64,000 nucleotides of DNA, taken from NCBI GenBank assembly GCA_020723325.1, contig DYJD01000003.1:318421-382420 (forward strand), given 5' to 3'. Shown piece by piece: positions 35,972 through 44,114 of the stretch; within the stretch, counting starts at the first letter, position 1, and every line of letters begins with the position of its first letter. Made by a program: the position numbers and the translations under genes. The notes under the pieces are model-generated. The model had not been told where the DNA came from. It searched no databases and worked only from the letters and a program-made list of their open reading frames with translations. This DNA is from Desulfosudis oleivorans. GTDB taxonomy: Bacteria; Desulfobacterota; Desulfobacteria; Desulfobacterales; SURF-7.

Positions 35972-35978
35972 CCTCCTT
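35972..35978 (-). promoter_or_regulatory. acsD: Ribosome-binding site that fixes the acsD TTG start
   Basis: A perfect AAGGAGG on the minus strand sits 5 nt before TTG 35966-35964 and would be inside the reading frame if the upstream TTG were used. Confidence 0.75.
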
Positions 35979-36028
35979 ATCGTTTTCCAAAACGATATTT
36001 CTGTTGAGAAACTTGTTGTAAGAACGCT

Positions 36029-36052
36029 ACCTATCGCGCCACTCGATAGGGT
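36029..36052 (-). promoter_or_regulatory. Hairpin in the acsD leader
   Basis: ACCTATCG and CGATAGGGT pair around a 7-base loop about 65 bp before the acsD start. It may mark leader-RNA control, or just stabilise the transcript. Confidence 0.35.
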
Positions 36053-36217
36053 CTCTATCCATTGCTTACTGTAAAATTGTCCCCCTTTCCTTAAAATTCT
36101 ATATGCTTTCACCCACCTTGGCGGATGGTTGTTCAGGATGTTGCCTGTCTGGTAATACGGACGAGGCTGCCGCGCATGTTGCAAAAACATACCCCTGGTA
36201 AAAAATACCAAACTATC

Positions 36218-36246
36218 CCTTTACATGCTGGAATTTTATTTGTCAA
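36218..36246 (-). promoter_or_regulatory. Candidate sigma-70 promoter for the acs genes
   Basis: On the minus strand TTGACA (36246-36241) and TAAAGG (36223-36218) are 17 bp apart, about 250 bp upstream of acsD. The -35 element is perfect, the -10 weak. The 363-bp gap between acsV and acsD otherwise has only the hairpin at 36029 and no gene. Confidence 0.4.
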
Positions 36247-36329
36247 TAGAAGAGACGCGGCCGGCGGCCTGTCTGTATCCAGCGGAATATATTGAATTTT
36301 CAATAAAAAACTAATTCACAACAACTCCT

Positions 36330-38279
36330 CTATGCACGCGGCGACAAGGCCTTGCGCGCTGCCATGCGGGCCTTCAGTTTTGGAAAGCTGTCCAGATCCG
36401 TATGGGGTAAAAATAAAGATGCCACATATTTGTCCATGTAGGAGGGGGTTTCCGACAATTCAAAATTGGTCATTTTTTTGGTTACTTCTCCCACATCCCG
36501 CCGGATGCGGTTGGTCAGGGAGCTCATTTTGCAGCCCATGAGGGAGCCGTTGCCCACAAAAATGACTTTTTGCGGATCCACCTCCGGCAACAGGCCGATG
36601 ACCATGGCCTTTTCCAGATCCACATAACTGCCGAACCCGCCGGCCAGGATGATGCGGTCCAGGCCATGCACGCTCAGCCCCACCTCTTCCAGCAGGGTTT
36701 GATACCCGCTATAAATGGCGCCCTTGGCCCGGATCAGGTTTTCAATGTCGATTTCCGTGAGGACCACGTCCCGGTCGATCTGGGTTTCGTCCTTCCAGGC
36801 CAGGACATATTCATAAACTCCGTCGGCTTCCCGGATGCGCGGGGTTTTCAGATCCCGGTCGAATTTTCCCAGATTGTTGATGATCCCCATTTCGAACATG
36901 GTGGCCACCATGATAATCAGGCCTGAGCCGCAGATGCCCTTGGGCCGGGCATTGCCGATGGTGATGTTCATGGGCTCAAGGGTCAGGGGATCAATGGAAA
37001 AATCCTCAATGGCGCCCTTGGCCGCGCGCATGCCCAGTTTGATGCCGCCGCCCTCAAAGGCCGGGCCGGCCGAGCAGGCGGCACAGGCCAGCCAGTCCTT
37101 GTTGCCCACCACGATTTCCGCATTGGTGCCGATGTCGATATAGAGGGTCAACTCTTCGGTGCGGTACATGCCGGAGCCCATTACGCCGGCCACGATATCC
37201 CCGCCCACATAACTGGAAACCGCGGGATAAACCAGGGCCGTGACATGGGCCCCCAGGTCCATGCCCAGGTCCCGGGCCCGGATGGGCGGATACAGGGTGG
37301 CGGCGGGCACATAGGGCGAGAGCCGGATATATTTGGGATTGATGTTCAACAACAGTTGGGTCATGGTGGTGTTGCCGGCCAGGGTGATGGTGGAGATGCC
37401 GTCCGGGTCGATGCCGGCCTTGGTAATTATTTTGTGCAGCACTTTGTTGATGGTTTCCACCACCACTTCCTGCAATTTCTCCCGGCCGCCGGGCTTTTCC
37501 GCAAAAATGATGCGGCTGATCACGTCCTCCCCGTAGCTGATCTGGCCGTTGAAATCGCCGTATTCGCTCAGGACCTCACCGGTTTTCAGGTTGAGCAGTT
37601 GGCCGAAGATGGTGGTGGTGCCTATGTCCATGGCTACGGCATAATTCTGGTCGGTGGTGTCGCCGGCCTGGATATTGGAAATACGGGTCTTGCTGCCTTC
37701 CCGCACCGGCCGCTCCAAGGTGGCGGTGACTTTGAAATCCTGTTCCCGCAGCACATCCGGAATCTTGCGGATCACCGGCAGGGTCAACTGCAGTTGATGC
37801 TCGCCGTGGTTCAGGGTCAGATGCCCCACAAGTCTGGAAACATCCGGCAGATTTTCCTGGTGGGTGGGCCGCGGCAGTTCCAGATATTTCTTTTCCACCG
37901 GCGGCACGAAGAGCCCTGCTTCCTTTAAAGTTTCAAAATCCATTTGCTGGATATGGGCGGTCCTGCGGGGCGTGCTCTGGGTGTTCAGCACACTGGCGTC
38001 CACCGTGGATTCCACCGGGATACGCACAATGAGATCACTTCTGACCTTGGACAGGCAGGCCAGCCGGTAATTCTTGTTAAGATCCTCGGCACTGAGTTTT
38101 TCCGTAATGCCTTCGTCCACAACGCCCTTTTCGATCATCACCCGGCACTTGCCGCAAACGCCTTCACCACCGCAGGAGGCATTCACGTGCACGCCGGCCG
38201 CCATGGCCGCCCGGATAATGCTTTCGCCGTCCGGTATGGAGATCTGCTTGTTATGTGGCAGGAACGTTATTTTATGCAT
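36330..38279 (-). CDS. acsV: Reductive activator of the corrinoid/iron-sulfur protein (RACo/AcsV type, DUF4445)
   Basis: A 649-residue ATP-dependent activator that re-reduces inactive Co(II) CFeSP to Co(I). The N-terminal [2Fe-2S] domain has C36, C42, C45 (CGGEGVCGKC) and C75; a linker domain follows (about 100-205); the C-terminal ASKHA ATPase domain starts at about 210 with AMDIGTTTIFGQL and contains LYIDIGTNAEIV and LAGGFGSYVDLEKA. This is the architecture of RACo of Carboxydothermus, encoded in its acs cluster. It lies upstream of acsD on the same strand, separated by a 363-bp gap containing a candidate promoter. AAGGA 8 nt before ATG fixes the start. Confidence 0.9.
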   Translation of the reverse strand: MHKITFLPHNKQISIPDGESIIRAAMAAGVHVNASCGGEGVCGKCRVMIEKGVVDEGITEKLSAEDLNKNYRLACLSKVRSDLIVRIPVESTVDASVLNTQSTPRRTAHIQQMDFETLKEAGLFVPPVEKKYLELPRPTHQENLPDVSRLVGHLTLNHGEHQLQLTLPVIRKIPDVLREQDFKVTATLERPVREGSKTRISNIQAGDTTDQNYAVAMDIGTTTIFGQLLNLKTGEVLSEYGDFNGQISYGEDVISRIIFAEKPGGREKLQEVVVETINKVLHKIITKAGIDPDGISTITLAGNTTMTQLLLNINPKYIRLSPYVPAATLYPPIRARDLGMDLGAHVTALVYPAVSSYVGGDIVAGVMGSGMYRTEELTLYIDIGTNAEIVVGNKDWLACAACSAGPAFEGGGIKLGMRAAKGAIEDFSIDPLTLEPMNITIGNARPKGICGSGLIIMVATMFEMGIINNLGKFDRDLKTPRIREADGVYEYVLAWKDETQIDRDVVLTEIDIENLIRAKGAIYSGYQTLLEEVGLSVHGLDRIILAGGFGSYVDLEKAMVIGLLPEVDPQKVIFVGNGSLMGCKMSSLTNRIRRDVGEVTKKMTNFELSETPSYMDKYVASLFLPHTDLDSFPKLKARMAARKALSPRA

Positions 38280-38357
38280 ACCTGTTATCCTTATATTTTA
38301 ATGTTGCCTCTTGATCATCCTAGCGGCCGTCCCTGTGGGAAGGCCTTCGATAGCGGC

Positions 38358-38408
38358 TCTGTGGGAGCGGCTTCCAGCCGCGATAAGGCCGAAACGCTGA
38401 TCAAGGCC
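38358..38408 (+). repeat. REP-like palindromic element, copy 3
   Basis: Begins TCTGTGGGAGCGGCTTCCAG, continues CCGCGATAAGGCCGAAACGC and ends TGATCAAGGCC. It matches copy 4 (39725) at almost every position and lies just upstream of acsV. Confidence 0.85.
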
Positions 38409-38628
38409 GAATTTCACTTGCGCAACACCTAATCACAAAAATTGGTAATTAACTGATTAGCCGTTTATTATCAAGCAGAACCTGTGCCTCAGTCAGGGGA
38501 ATCGTATGTAAACTTGGCGCGGAATGTGCCTCTAATAATTACCAGCTTTTTATCCAGCGAATACCATTGCCCGCCAAGACAAAGCGATTCGTGGGTGCTT
38601 GGGTTTTGTCTCTGCCATCCAACCTCTC

Positions 38629-38870
38629 GGGGTCGGGGTCGGTATCGGAATCGGTATCGAGTTTTTTCCATTTTTTCAACTAGCAAAGACTATTCGCCAA
38701 CACGACAGAGTGTTTTGGCGATGTGTAGTGGCGGTTCGCGAACCGCCGCTACGGCAAGGCCATTGTGTTGGGTCTTGGGGTCAGCAGGGGAAACGGCCCT
38801 GGTTTTTCAAAGCCAGGGGAGCTCAAATTATTTTTTCGATCCCGATGCCGATAGCGACCCCGACCCCGAA
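38629..38870. repeat. Unit bounded by inverted repeats of GGGTCGG/TATCGG type
   Basis: The left arm (38629-38662) reads TCGGGGTCGGGGTCGGTATC followed by GGAATCGGTATCGA; the right arm (38837-38870) is its inverse with two or three mismatches. The roughly 175 bp between contain no coding potential. This resembles a small non-autonomous mobile element, or paired copies of a dispersed repeat. Confidence 0.55.
38725..38752. repeat. 28-nt near-perfect palindrome
   Basis: GTAGTGGCGGTTCG pairs with CGAACCGCCGCTAC (one G-T pair). It lies within the inverted-repeat unit and resembles a REP-type hairpin of a second family. Confidence 0.6.
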
Positions 38871-39000
38871 AAACTACATGCGATTCCCCCTGCTTCATTC
38901 CAAATTCAGGCTTGATCTTCCCAAGAATCGGATGTATACAGACATGCTGAACAATGCGATCTAATTCGCTTGTAGATCATCAGTAAGGAGAAACAAAGTC

Positions 39001-39180
39001 ATGCCGGTTTATGAATTTGAATGCCCCAAAGGAACCATCACGGAAAAACTGGTGAGCATGGGCACGGAAGAAATTGAATGCCCCGAATGCCGCCAGCGAG
39101 CAAAAAAAATCATTTCCCAGTGCACCTTCACCTTGAAAGGCGGCGGCTGGTATGCCGATGGTTACGCAGCCAAAAAATAA
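39001..39180 (+). CDS. Small FmdB-type zinc-ribbon protein
   Basis: A 59-residue protein beginning MPVYEFECPKG with a second motif IECPECRQRAKKIISQ and ending in GGGWYADGYAAKK. The overall pattern (M-P-x-Y-E-F/Y-x-C at the N-terminus, later CPxC, then GxGWY) is that of the FmdB/CxxC_CxxC_SSSS regulators. The first knuckle is degenerate: CPKG replaces the usual CxxCG, leaving three cysteines, so metal binding may be altered. AAGGAG lies about 11 nt before ATG. Function is unknown. It is followed by a hairpin and the cold-shock gene. Confidence 0.7.
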   Translation: MPVYEFECPKGTITEKLVSMGTEEIECPECRQRAKKIISQCTFTLKGGGWYADGYAAKK

Positions 39181-39213
39181 GTGGGGTCCAACTTAAACAA
39201 TTTGCTTGCTTTC

Positions 39214-39238
39214 GGCCCATAATCGTTTATTATGGGCC
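39214..39238 (+). promoter_or_regulatory. Perfect hairpin between fmdB-like and cold-shock genes
   Basis: GGCCCATAAT-CGTTT-ATTATGGGCC forms a 10-bp stem. It has no U tract, so it is either a weak terminator for the FmdB-like gene or part of a structured leader of the cold-shock mRNA. Confidence 0.45.
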
Positions 39239-39366
39239 AATTCAACCCGCCTTTGAAATTCACCAAGGGAGATGGGGCGATTTTTTACTGAAGGAACCAA
39301 TCTGTCAGACCATGATGCATCCTCCAGTTAAAATCTCGAACAATATTATGAAAGGAGGAGATCATC

Positions 39367-39567
39367 ATGGCCAACGGCATCGTAAAATGGTTCAACGACC
39401 AAAAAGGCTTCGGTTTCATTGCCCAGGAAAACGGCCCGGATGTGTTTGTTCATCATTCAGGCATCAACATGAACGGTTTTAAAAGCCTAGCTGAAGGCGC
39501 GCGGGTGACCTTTGACATTGAGCAAGGTAAAAAAGGCCCGGCCGCCGTCAATGTGACCGTCAAATAG
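39367..39567 (+). CDS. Cold-shock domain protein (CspA family)
   Basis: A 66-residue single OB-fold protein that binds single-stranded RNA and DNA. Both RNP motifs are present: KGFGFI (13-18, RNP1) and DVFVHHS (25-31, RNP2). The start [12 protein letters not shown] and length are typical. AAAGGAGGAG lies 7 nt before ATG and an intrinsic terminator follows, so it is a single-gene transcript. It probably acts as an RNA chaperone, and the helicase gene downstream is a common companion in cold adaptation. Confidence 0.95.
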   Translation: MANGIVKWFNDQKGFGFIAQENGPDVFVHHSGINMNGFKSLAEGARVTFDIEQGKKGPAAVNVTVK

Positions 39568-39590
39568 TTTTTTCCCCTGTTGTGTCGAAT

Positions 39591-39626
39591 AAGGTGCAGT
39601 CATCTGAAAAGTGTGGCTGCACCTTT
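39591..39626 (+). terminator. Intrinsic terminator after the cold-shock gene
   Basis: AAGGTGCAG and CTGCACCTT pair around a 17-base loop, followed by TTC; it lies 24 bp after the stop codon. Confidence 0.75.
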
Positions 39627-39696
39627 TCATCCCACCGCGCCATTCCCAGGATAAAAACAAAGAAGATTCTTGTCCATCGTTTCAGCCGCCGCAAGT

Positions 39697-39774
39697 TGTG
39701 GGAGCGGCTCCCAACCTACATTAGTTGTGGGAGCGGCTTCCAGCCGCGATAAAGCCGAAACAATGATCAAGCCC
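39697..39774 (+). repeat. REP-like palindromic element, copies 4a and 4b in tandem
   Basis: A shortened copy (GTGGGAGCGGCTCCCAAC) at 39699 is followed by a full copy at 39727 (GTGGGAGCGGCTTCCAGCCG), then GATAAAGCCGAAACAATGATCAAGCC. They overlay an in-frame upstream extension of the helicase frame, which is therefore not coding. Confidence 0.85.
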
Positions 39775-39840
39775 AAACAAATAAACCAAAAAAGAATAAG
39801 CCCCGGAATTGTTACGAGGGTTTTAAGGAGTTCACTAATT

Positions 39841-41067
39841 TTGAATTTTAAATCGTTTTCATTTCACCCGGCGGTTGCCGCAGGCGCAACCCAAGCCGGA
39901 TATGCCACCCCCACCCCTATTCAGGCCCAGGCCATTCCCGAAATCATGCAAGGCCGTGATGTAATGGGTCTGGCTCAGACCGGTACGGGAAAAACCGCCG
40001 CTTTTGTATTGCCCATTCTCCATCGGCTGCTGTCTGGCCCGCGCAAGCAGATCGGCGCACTGATCATCGCCCCCACACGGGAACTGGCCGAACAGATTCA
40101 CGGCGACTGCGAGACTCTAGGGCGCTCAACCCGCCTGCGCAGCACCGTGGCCTATGGCGGCGTGGGAATCAATCCCCAGATCCAAGCCTTCAGAAAAGCG
40201 GATATAGTCGTCGGCTGCCCCGGCCGGCTGCTGGACCACATCAAACGGCGCACCATCGATCTTTCCAAAGTGGAAGTGCTGGTTTTGGACGAAGCTGATC
40301 AGATGTTCGACATGGGATTTTTACCGGACATCCGCCGTATTCTGACCCATCTCCCCAACCAAAATCGCCAGACCCTGCTTTTTTCAGCCACCATGCCGTC
40401 AGAGATTCGTTGTTTGGCAAATGAAATCTTGCAGCGTCCGGTTACCGTGCAAATCGGGACAACCGCCCCGGCCGAAACCGTCAGCCATACCCTTTTCCCG
40501 GTAGCCCCGCACTTAAAGTCAGCCCTGTTGCTGAAGCTGCTCGGTAAAGCCCGTTCCGGCTCGGTATTGGTGTTTACCCGCACCAAGTTTCGCGCCAAAA
40601 GCCTGGATGAAAAACTGGCCAAGGCCGGCTTTCGTTCGGCTTCCCTGCAGGGCAACCTGTCCCAGAACCGGCGCCGGGCGGCGTTGGACGGCTTTCGCTC
40701 CGGCGAATTTCAAGTCCTAGTGGCCACGGATATCGCCGCCCGGGGTATCGACGTATCCCATGTCTCCCATGTGATCAACTTCGACATTCCCGCCACGCCC
40801 GAGGCCTATATTCACCGCATCGGACGCACCGGACGGGCCGAACGCAGCGGCGAAGCCTTTACCCTGATCACCGCGGAAGACCACCTGATGGTGAAAGCCA
40901 TCAATACAGCCATTGGTCGTTGTGTGGAACAGCGTACCCTGCCTGATTTCAACTATAACGTTCCCATTGAATCCAGGGAGAAACAGATGGGTAAACAGAC
41001 AGGGAAACCTGCCAGGCGGCCACGGCCCTTGTCTGGAAGGTATGCCGCCAAATCTAAAGCCAATTAA
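39841..41067 (+). CDS. DEAD-box RNA helicase (RhlE-like)
   Basis: TTG 39841 is chosen since AAGGAG is 10 nt upstream and the sequence before it is REP repeat. The 408-residue protein has all core motifs: Q motif GYATPTPIQAQ, motif I AQTGTGKT, Ia PTRELAEQ, Ib CPGR (TPGR in most), II DEAD, III SAT, IV VLVFTRTK, V ATDIAARGID and VI HRIGRTGR. The C-terminus is short and basic (GKPARRPRPLSGRYAAK), the RhlE/RhlB kind of RNA-binding tail. Its place after a cold-shock gene suggests a role in RNA unwinding and ribosome assembly at low temperature. Confidence 0.92.
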   Translation: MNFKSFSFHPAVAAGATQAGYATPTPIQAQAIPEIMQGRDVMGLAQTGTGKTAAFVLPILHRLLSGPRKQIGALIIAPTRELAEQIHGDCETLGRSTRLRSTVAYGGVGINPQIQAFRKADIVVGCPGRLLDHIKRRTIDLSKVEVLVLDEADQMFDMGFLPDIRRILTHLPNQNRQTLLFSATMPSEIRCLANEILQRPVTVQIGTTAPAETVSHTLFPVAPHLKSALLLKLLGKARSGSVLVFTRTKFRAKSLDEKLAKAGFRSASLQGNLSQNRRRAALDGFRSGEFQVLVATDIAARGIDVSHVSHVINFDIPATPEAYIHRIGRTGRAERSGEAFTLITAEDHLMVKAINTAIGRCVEQRTLPDFNYNVPIESREKQMGKQTGKPARRPRPLSGRYAAKSKAN

Positions 41068-41087
41068 GAAGAGGTATCCATTCCGAA

Positions 41088-41128
41088 TTGACAGCCATGA
41101 TTTTTAAAGTTATACTTTAAAAATCATG
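41088..41128 (+). promoter_or_regulatory. Promoter with perfect palindrome covering the start codon of the DUF4143 gene
   Basis: TTGACA (41088-41093) and TATACT (41111-41116) are exactly 17 bp apart. CATGATTTTTAAAGT (41096-41110), TAT, and ACTTTAAAAATCATG (41114-41128) form a perfect 33-nt palindrome whose last three bases are the ATG. The expected transcript start is at about 41122-41124, so the mRNA should have almost no leader; no ribosome-binding site is present. Confidence 0.7.
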
Positions 41129-42364
41129 GATAAAAAAAGAAGTCTTGAACAAAAGATCAACCGCTTGCTGTCAATGTTTCCGGCTGTGGCCATTATCGGT
41201 TCCCGTCAATGCGGCAAATCGACCCTGATCAAGTCGATTCGTCCGGACTGGAAATACTACGACCTTGAACGTCCGGATGATTTCCAGGTGATCTCCTCTG
41301 ATCCCCTGGGCTTCTTCAGTCGGCAGCGCAAAGACACCATTATTGATGAAGCCCAGCAATTTCCAGAGCTGTTCGGGGTTTTGCGCGGGATCATAGACCA
41401 GGATCGCAAGGCCGTGGGGCGGTTTTTGCTTACCGGGTCAAGTTCCCCCGAAATCGTCAAGGGTCTGTCCGAAAGTTTATCCGGCCGTATGGCTACCGTA
41501 GAACTGTGGCCTTTCAAGGCCACTGAATTTTATGACCAGCCGCTTTCACCAATCTATGATCTTCTTTGCGATTCCAAGACCGGCCTAAATCATCTGGCAG
41601 CACTGCAACCGCTGCTCGAACCCGACCAGGTCTATGAGCACTGGCTGCTGGGCGGTTATCCCGAACCCAGGATCAAAGGGAAAATCCATCCCGATTTTTA
41701 CGGGCTATGGATGGACGAGTATTTTGCTGATTATATCCGGCGGGACATTCAGCGACTTTTCCCACGGATCAATCCCCATTCTTTCCGGCTTTTCATTCAG
41801 ACCCTGTCGTTTCATTCCGGCAGCGTTATCAATCAGTCCGAGATCGCCAGGGCGCTGGAGGTCAGTTCCCCCACAGCCAGGGACTATCTTGAAATCCTGC
41901 ACGGTACCATGATCTGGCGAAATCTTAGAACTTATGAGGAGAACAGTTTGAAAAAGGTGCAGAAGATGCCGAAGGGCTTTTTTCGCGACCAGGGCCTTCT
42001 CCACCATTTGCTGAAAATAGATGATCTGGATAAATTACTGGTCCATCCAACGGCAGGCCCTTCATTTGAGGCCTTTGTCATTGAGGAGATCATCCGCGGC
42101 TTCCAGTGCACCATGCGCGCGGGTATTGACTTTCATTTTTACCGGACCAAAGACAAATCAGAAATTGATCTGATCATCTCCGGCCCTTTTGGCGTGATCC
42201 CCATTGAGGTTAAATTAGGATACAAGATCAAACAGCGGATGTTGACCCCACTTAAAAATTTTATTGGCGATATCAGTGCACGTTTCGGCATACTGGTCAA
42301 CAACGCCGACCGGATCGAATTTCTTTCCGATTCCATCATTCAGATTCCGGCCAGATATTTTTAG
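41126..42364 (+). CDS. AAA-type ATPase with DUF4143 domain (AAA_14)
   Basis: A 412-residue cytoplasmic protein. The N-terminal AAA_14 domain has Walker A GSRQCGKST (25-33), Walker B DTIIDEAQQF and a sensor region LLTGSSSPEI. The DUF4143 domain (about 200-400) ends in the nuclease-like segment FYRTKDKSEIDLIISG..IPIEVKLGY, an E-x-K pattern as in PD-(D/E)xK folds. The family is abundant in Bacteroidetes, archaea and anaerobes, and its function is unsettled. It is separated by 58 bp from the helicase and has its own palindromic promoter. The tight operator suggests autoregulation like that of toxin-antitoxin or defence genes. Confidence 0.85.
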   Translation: MDKKRSLEQKINRLLSMFPAVAIIGSRQCGKSTLIKSIRPDWKYYDLERPDDFQVISSDPLGFFSRQRKDTIIDEAQQFPELFGVLRGIIDQDRKAVGRFLLTGSSSPEIVKGLSESLSGRMATVELWPFKATEFYDQPLSPIYDLLCDSKTGLNHLAALQPLLEPDQVYEHWLLGGYPEPRIKGKIHPDFYGLWMDEYFADYIRRDIQRLFPRINPHSFRLFIQTLSFHSGSVINQSEIARALEVSSPTARDYLEILHGTMIWRNLRTYEENSLKKVQKMPKGFFRDQGLLHHLLKIDDLDKLLVHPTAGPSFEAFVIEEIIRGFQCTMRAGIDFHFYRTKDKSEIDLIISGPFGVIPIEVKLGYKIKQRMLTPLKNFIGDISARFGILVNNADRIEFLSDSIIQIPARYF

Positions 42365-42441
42365 CCGGGCTTGCAATTAGAAGTTTTCGTAAGAGGGCTT
42401 TGGGGTAGAAGACTGGGCATGGAAGGGGGAAAATACTGATA

Positions 42442-42696
42442 ATGGATCCCTGCGAAGAATGTAGTCTGGACGATAAGATCTATGAATGCTGCGGCCGCTG
42501 TCCGGATACCGGAGCGACGATTTCCATGGTGATGGAACCGTCCCGCCGGCTGGCGGTCTGCCCACATTTGACCCGCCAGGGCAAATGCGCTATCTATGAA
42601 CAGCGACCGGCCCGGTGCCGCTCATTTTACTGCCTGAAATACAACCAGGGGTACTCTTTCCAAGGGGAGCGATGGCGGACCCGGCCTTTGGATTAA
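42442..42696 (+). CDS. Short YkgJ-type cysteine-cluster protein
   Basis: The 84-residue product has eight cysteines in the order CEEC, CCGRCP, VCPHL..GKCAIYEQRPARCRSFYC. This is the Zn/Fe-chelating YkgJ pattern, a small metal-binding fold of unknown function sometimes linked to flagellin methylation or metal handling. Typical members are 100-250 residues, so this one is short and may be cut at the C-terminus (it ends RTRPLD). The following cupin gene begins 44 bp on. Confidence 0.65.
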   Translation: MDPCEECSLDDKIYECCGRCPDTGATISMVMEPSRRLAVCPHLTRQGKCAIYEQRPARCRSFYCLKYNQGYSFQGERWRTRPLD

Positions 42697-42740
42697 GGGG
42701 CTTTGCGTGCAATGGATCTTTCGAGAATGAGGAATTTCAG

Positions 42741-43076
42741 ATGTTTCAAAAACAAGGTGAAAACGGATATGTGCCGGCCCAGGCCGGAATTGAGAGAAAA
42801 ACACTGGTATACGGCGAAAAAACCCTGATGACGGAATTCGTTCTCCACAAGGGGCATACGCTGCCGCGCCATGCCCATCCCCATGAGCAAACCGGTTATC
42901 TGGTGAAAGGCCGGATACGTTTGTCGATCGGCTTGGAAGAATTTGAGGCCGGACCGGGTGACAGTTGGTGCATTCCCGGCGGTGTGGACCACGGCGCCGA
43001 AATCCTGGAGGATTCCCTGGCGGTGGAAGTTTTTGCGCCGTCGCGGCAGGACTACTTGCCAGCGGGTGACAAATAG
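42741..43076 (+). CDS. Small cupin-domain protein
   Basis: ATG 42741 is preceded by GAGGA at 7 nt; the frame is open upstream but overlaps the previous gene. The 111-residue protein is one cupin barrel. Cupin motif 1 is PRHAHPHEQTGYLVKGRIRL and motif 2 GDSWCIPGGVDHGAE, giving the 3-His/1-Glu metal site. The substrate is unknown; related small cupins are sugar-binding, isomerase or regulatory proteins. Confidence 0.8.
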   Translation: MFQKQGENGYVPAQAGIERKTLVYGEKTLMTEFVLHKGHTLPRHAHPHEQTGYLVKGRIRLSIGLEEFEAGPGDSWCIPGGVDHGAEILEDSLAVEVFAPSRQDYLPAGDK

Positions 43077-43117
43077 TTTCTTCAGTCGCATTCTGACAAT
43101 AAAATTGCCGGAAAAAA

Positions 43118-44005
43118 TCAATCATAGCTTGCCGGCCGTCTCCTCAATTGCCCCCAAAGCACCAAAACCACGCCGGCCAGGATGATCAGCATGGCGGCAA
43201 TGGCCGAAACGGATATTGTTTCTTTCCCGATCCAGGCACCCAGTAACACCGCGAGCACCGGATTAACATAGGAGTAGCTAGTCGCCAGGGCGGGAGTAAC
43301 ATTTTTCAATAAATACGTATAGGCTGTGTAGCCCAGTAGTGATCCGAACACCGCAAGATAAATGAGCGCTCCCACAGCACGCACGGACGGATGAGTGGGA
43401 ACATGCTCGCCCGCTGAAAAACCGATTAGAAGTACGATCAAACCGCCCGTGAGCATTTGCGCCGCACTCGACATCATGCCCTTGGGCATGGGCAGGCGCA
43501 GGCTCAGCATGGAACCAAAGGACCACGAGGCCGCAGCCAGAACTAGAATGGCAGCTCCCAAAGGATAAGCGCGCAAGTCGCCTTCGAGATTTAGAAGGAC
43601 GATTCCCAAAAAGCCGAGAATCAGACCGAGCCATTCATTACGTTGGGGCCACTGTTTCCAGATTCCCGCGAAAAGCACGGTCCAAAGCGGCGTAGTGGCG
43701 ATTACCAGGGCGGCCACTCCGGACCCCACCCACTGCTCGGCATAGACAACACCGCCGGTTCCGCCCAAAAGGAGAAAGGCGCCGGTCAACGCGGCCGCGG
43801 CCCACTGCCTGATGCTTGGCGAGGCCACGGAACGCCGGCGCAGATAAATATACATCCCGGCCCCCACGAGCAAGTAGCGAAATCCCGCCGTAAAAAAAGG
43901 CGGAAAACTCTCAAGGGCGATGCGTATGGCAAGATATGTTGAACTCCATGAAAGATATAGGGTTGCGAGTGCGATGAGAATCCTGGTATTGAGCTTACTC
44001 CTCAT
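43118..44005 (-). CDS. EamA/DMT-family transporter
   Basis: ATG 44005 is chosen (AGGAGA 9 nt upstream) over an in-frame start 21 codons earlier that overlaps the terminator. The 295-residue membrane protein has ten hydrophobic helices in two EamA repeats, with TYLSWSSTYLAIRIALESFPP in the first and YTAYTYLLKNVTPALATSY in the second, the pattern of YedA/RhtA-like metabolite exporters. Substrate unknown. An intrinsic terminator lies 42 bp upstream on the same strand, so transcription must either start in the short gap or be controlled by attenuation. Confidence 0.85.
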   Translation of the reverse strand: MRSKLNTRILIALATLYLSWSSTYLAIRIALESFPPFFTAGFRYLLVGAGMYIYLRRRSVASPSIRQWAAAALTGAFLLLGGTGGVVYAEQWVGSGVAALVIATTPLWTVLFAGIWKQWPQRNEWLGLILGFLGIVLLNLEGDLRAYPLGAAILVLAAASWSFGSMLSLRLPMPKGMMSSAAQMLTGGLIVLLIGFSAGEHVPTHPSVRAVGALIYLAVFGSLLGYTAYTYLLKNVTPALATSYSYVNPVLAVLLGAWIGKETISVSAIAAMLIILAGVVLVLWGQLRRRPASYD

Positions 44006-44046
44006 TACAATATTTCTCCTGCTGCTTACCGGTGCCGTTTTCGTAA

Positions 44047-44080
44047 ATAAAAAAGGCCGCGGAATCAATTTTCCGCGGCC
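44047..44080 (-). terminator. Intrinsic terminator just upstream of the EamA gene
   Basis: On the minus strand GGCCGCGGAA-AATTGA-TTCCGCGGCC is followed by TTTTTTATTT: a perfect 10-bp stem with a strong U tract. Confidence 0.88.
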
Positions 44081-44114
44081 TGATGGGTTTTACTTTAATG
44101 CGTTCTAAAAAGAG

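Larger units (their letters stand above)
38280..39000. other. Long intergenic stretch filled with repeats
   Basis: No gene is supported in these 720 bp. In order they hold a REP-like element (38358), a 7-bp inverted repeat CTAATCA/TGATTAG (38429-38460), an approximately 240-bp unit bounded by 34-nt inverted repeats (38629 and 38837), and within it a perfect-stem palindrome (38725). Apparent reading frames here are simply the translated repeats. Confidence 0.6.

Noticed and set aside
38484..38964. Open frames of 120-140 codons between acsV and the FmdB-like gene
   Set aside because: They consist of translated inverted repeats (VGVGIGIGI-type sequence) and are not genes.
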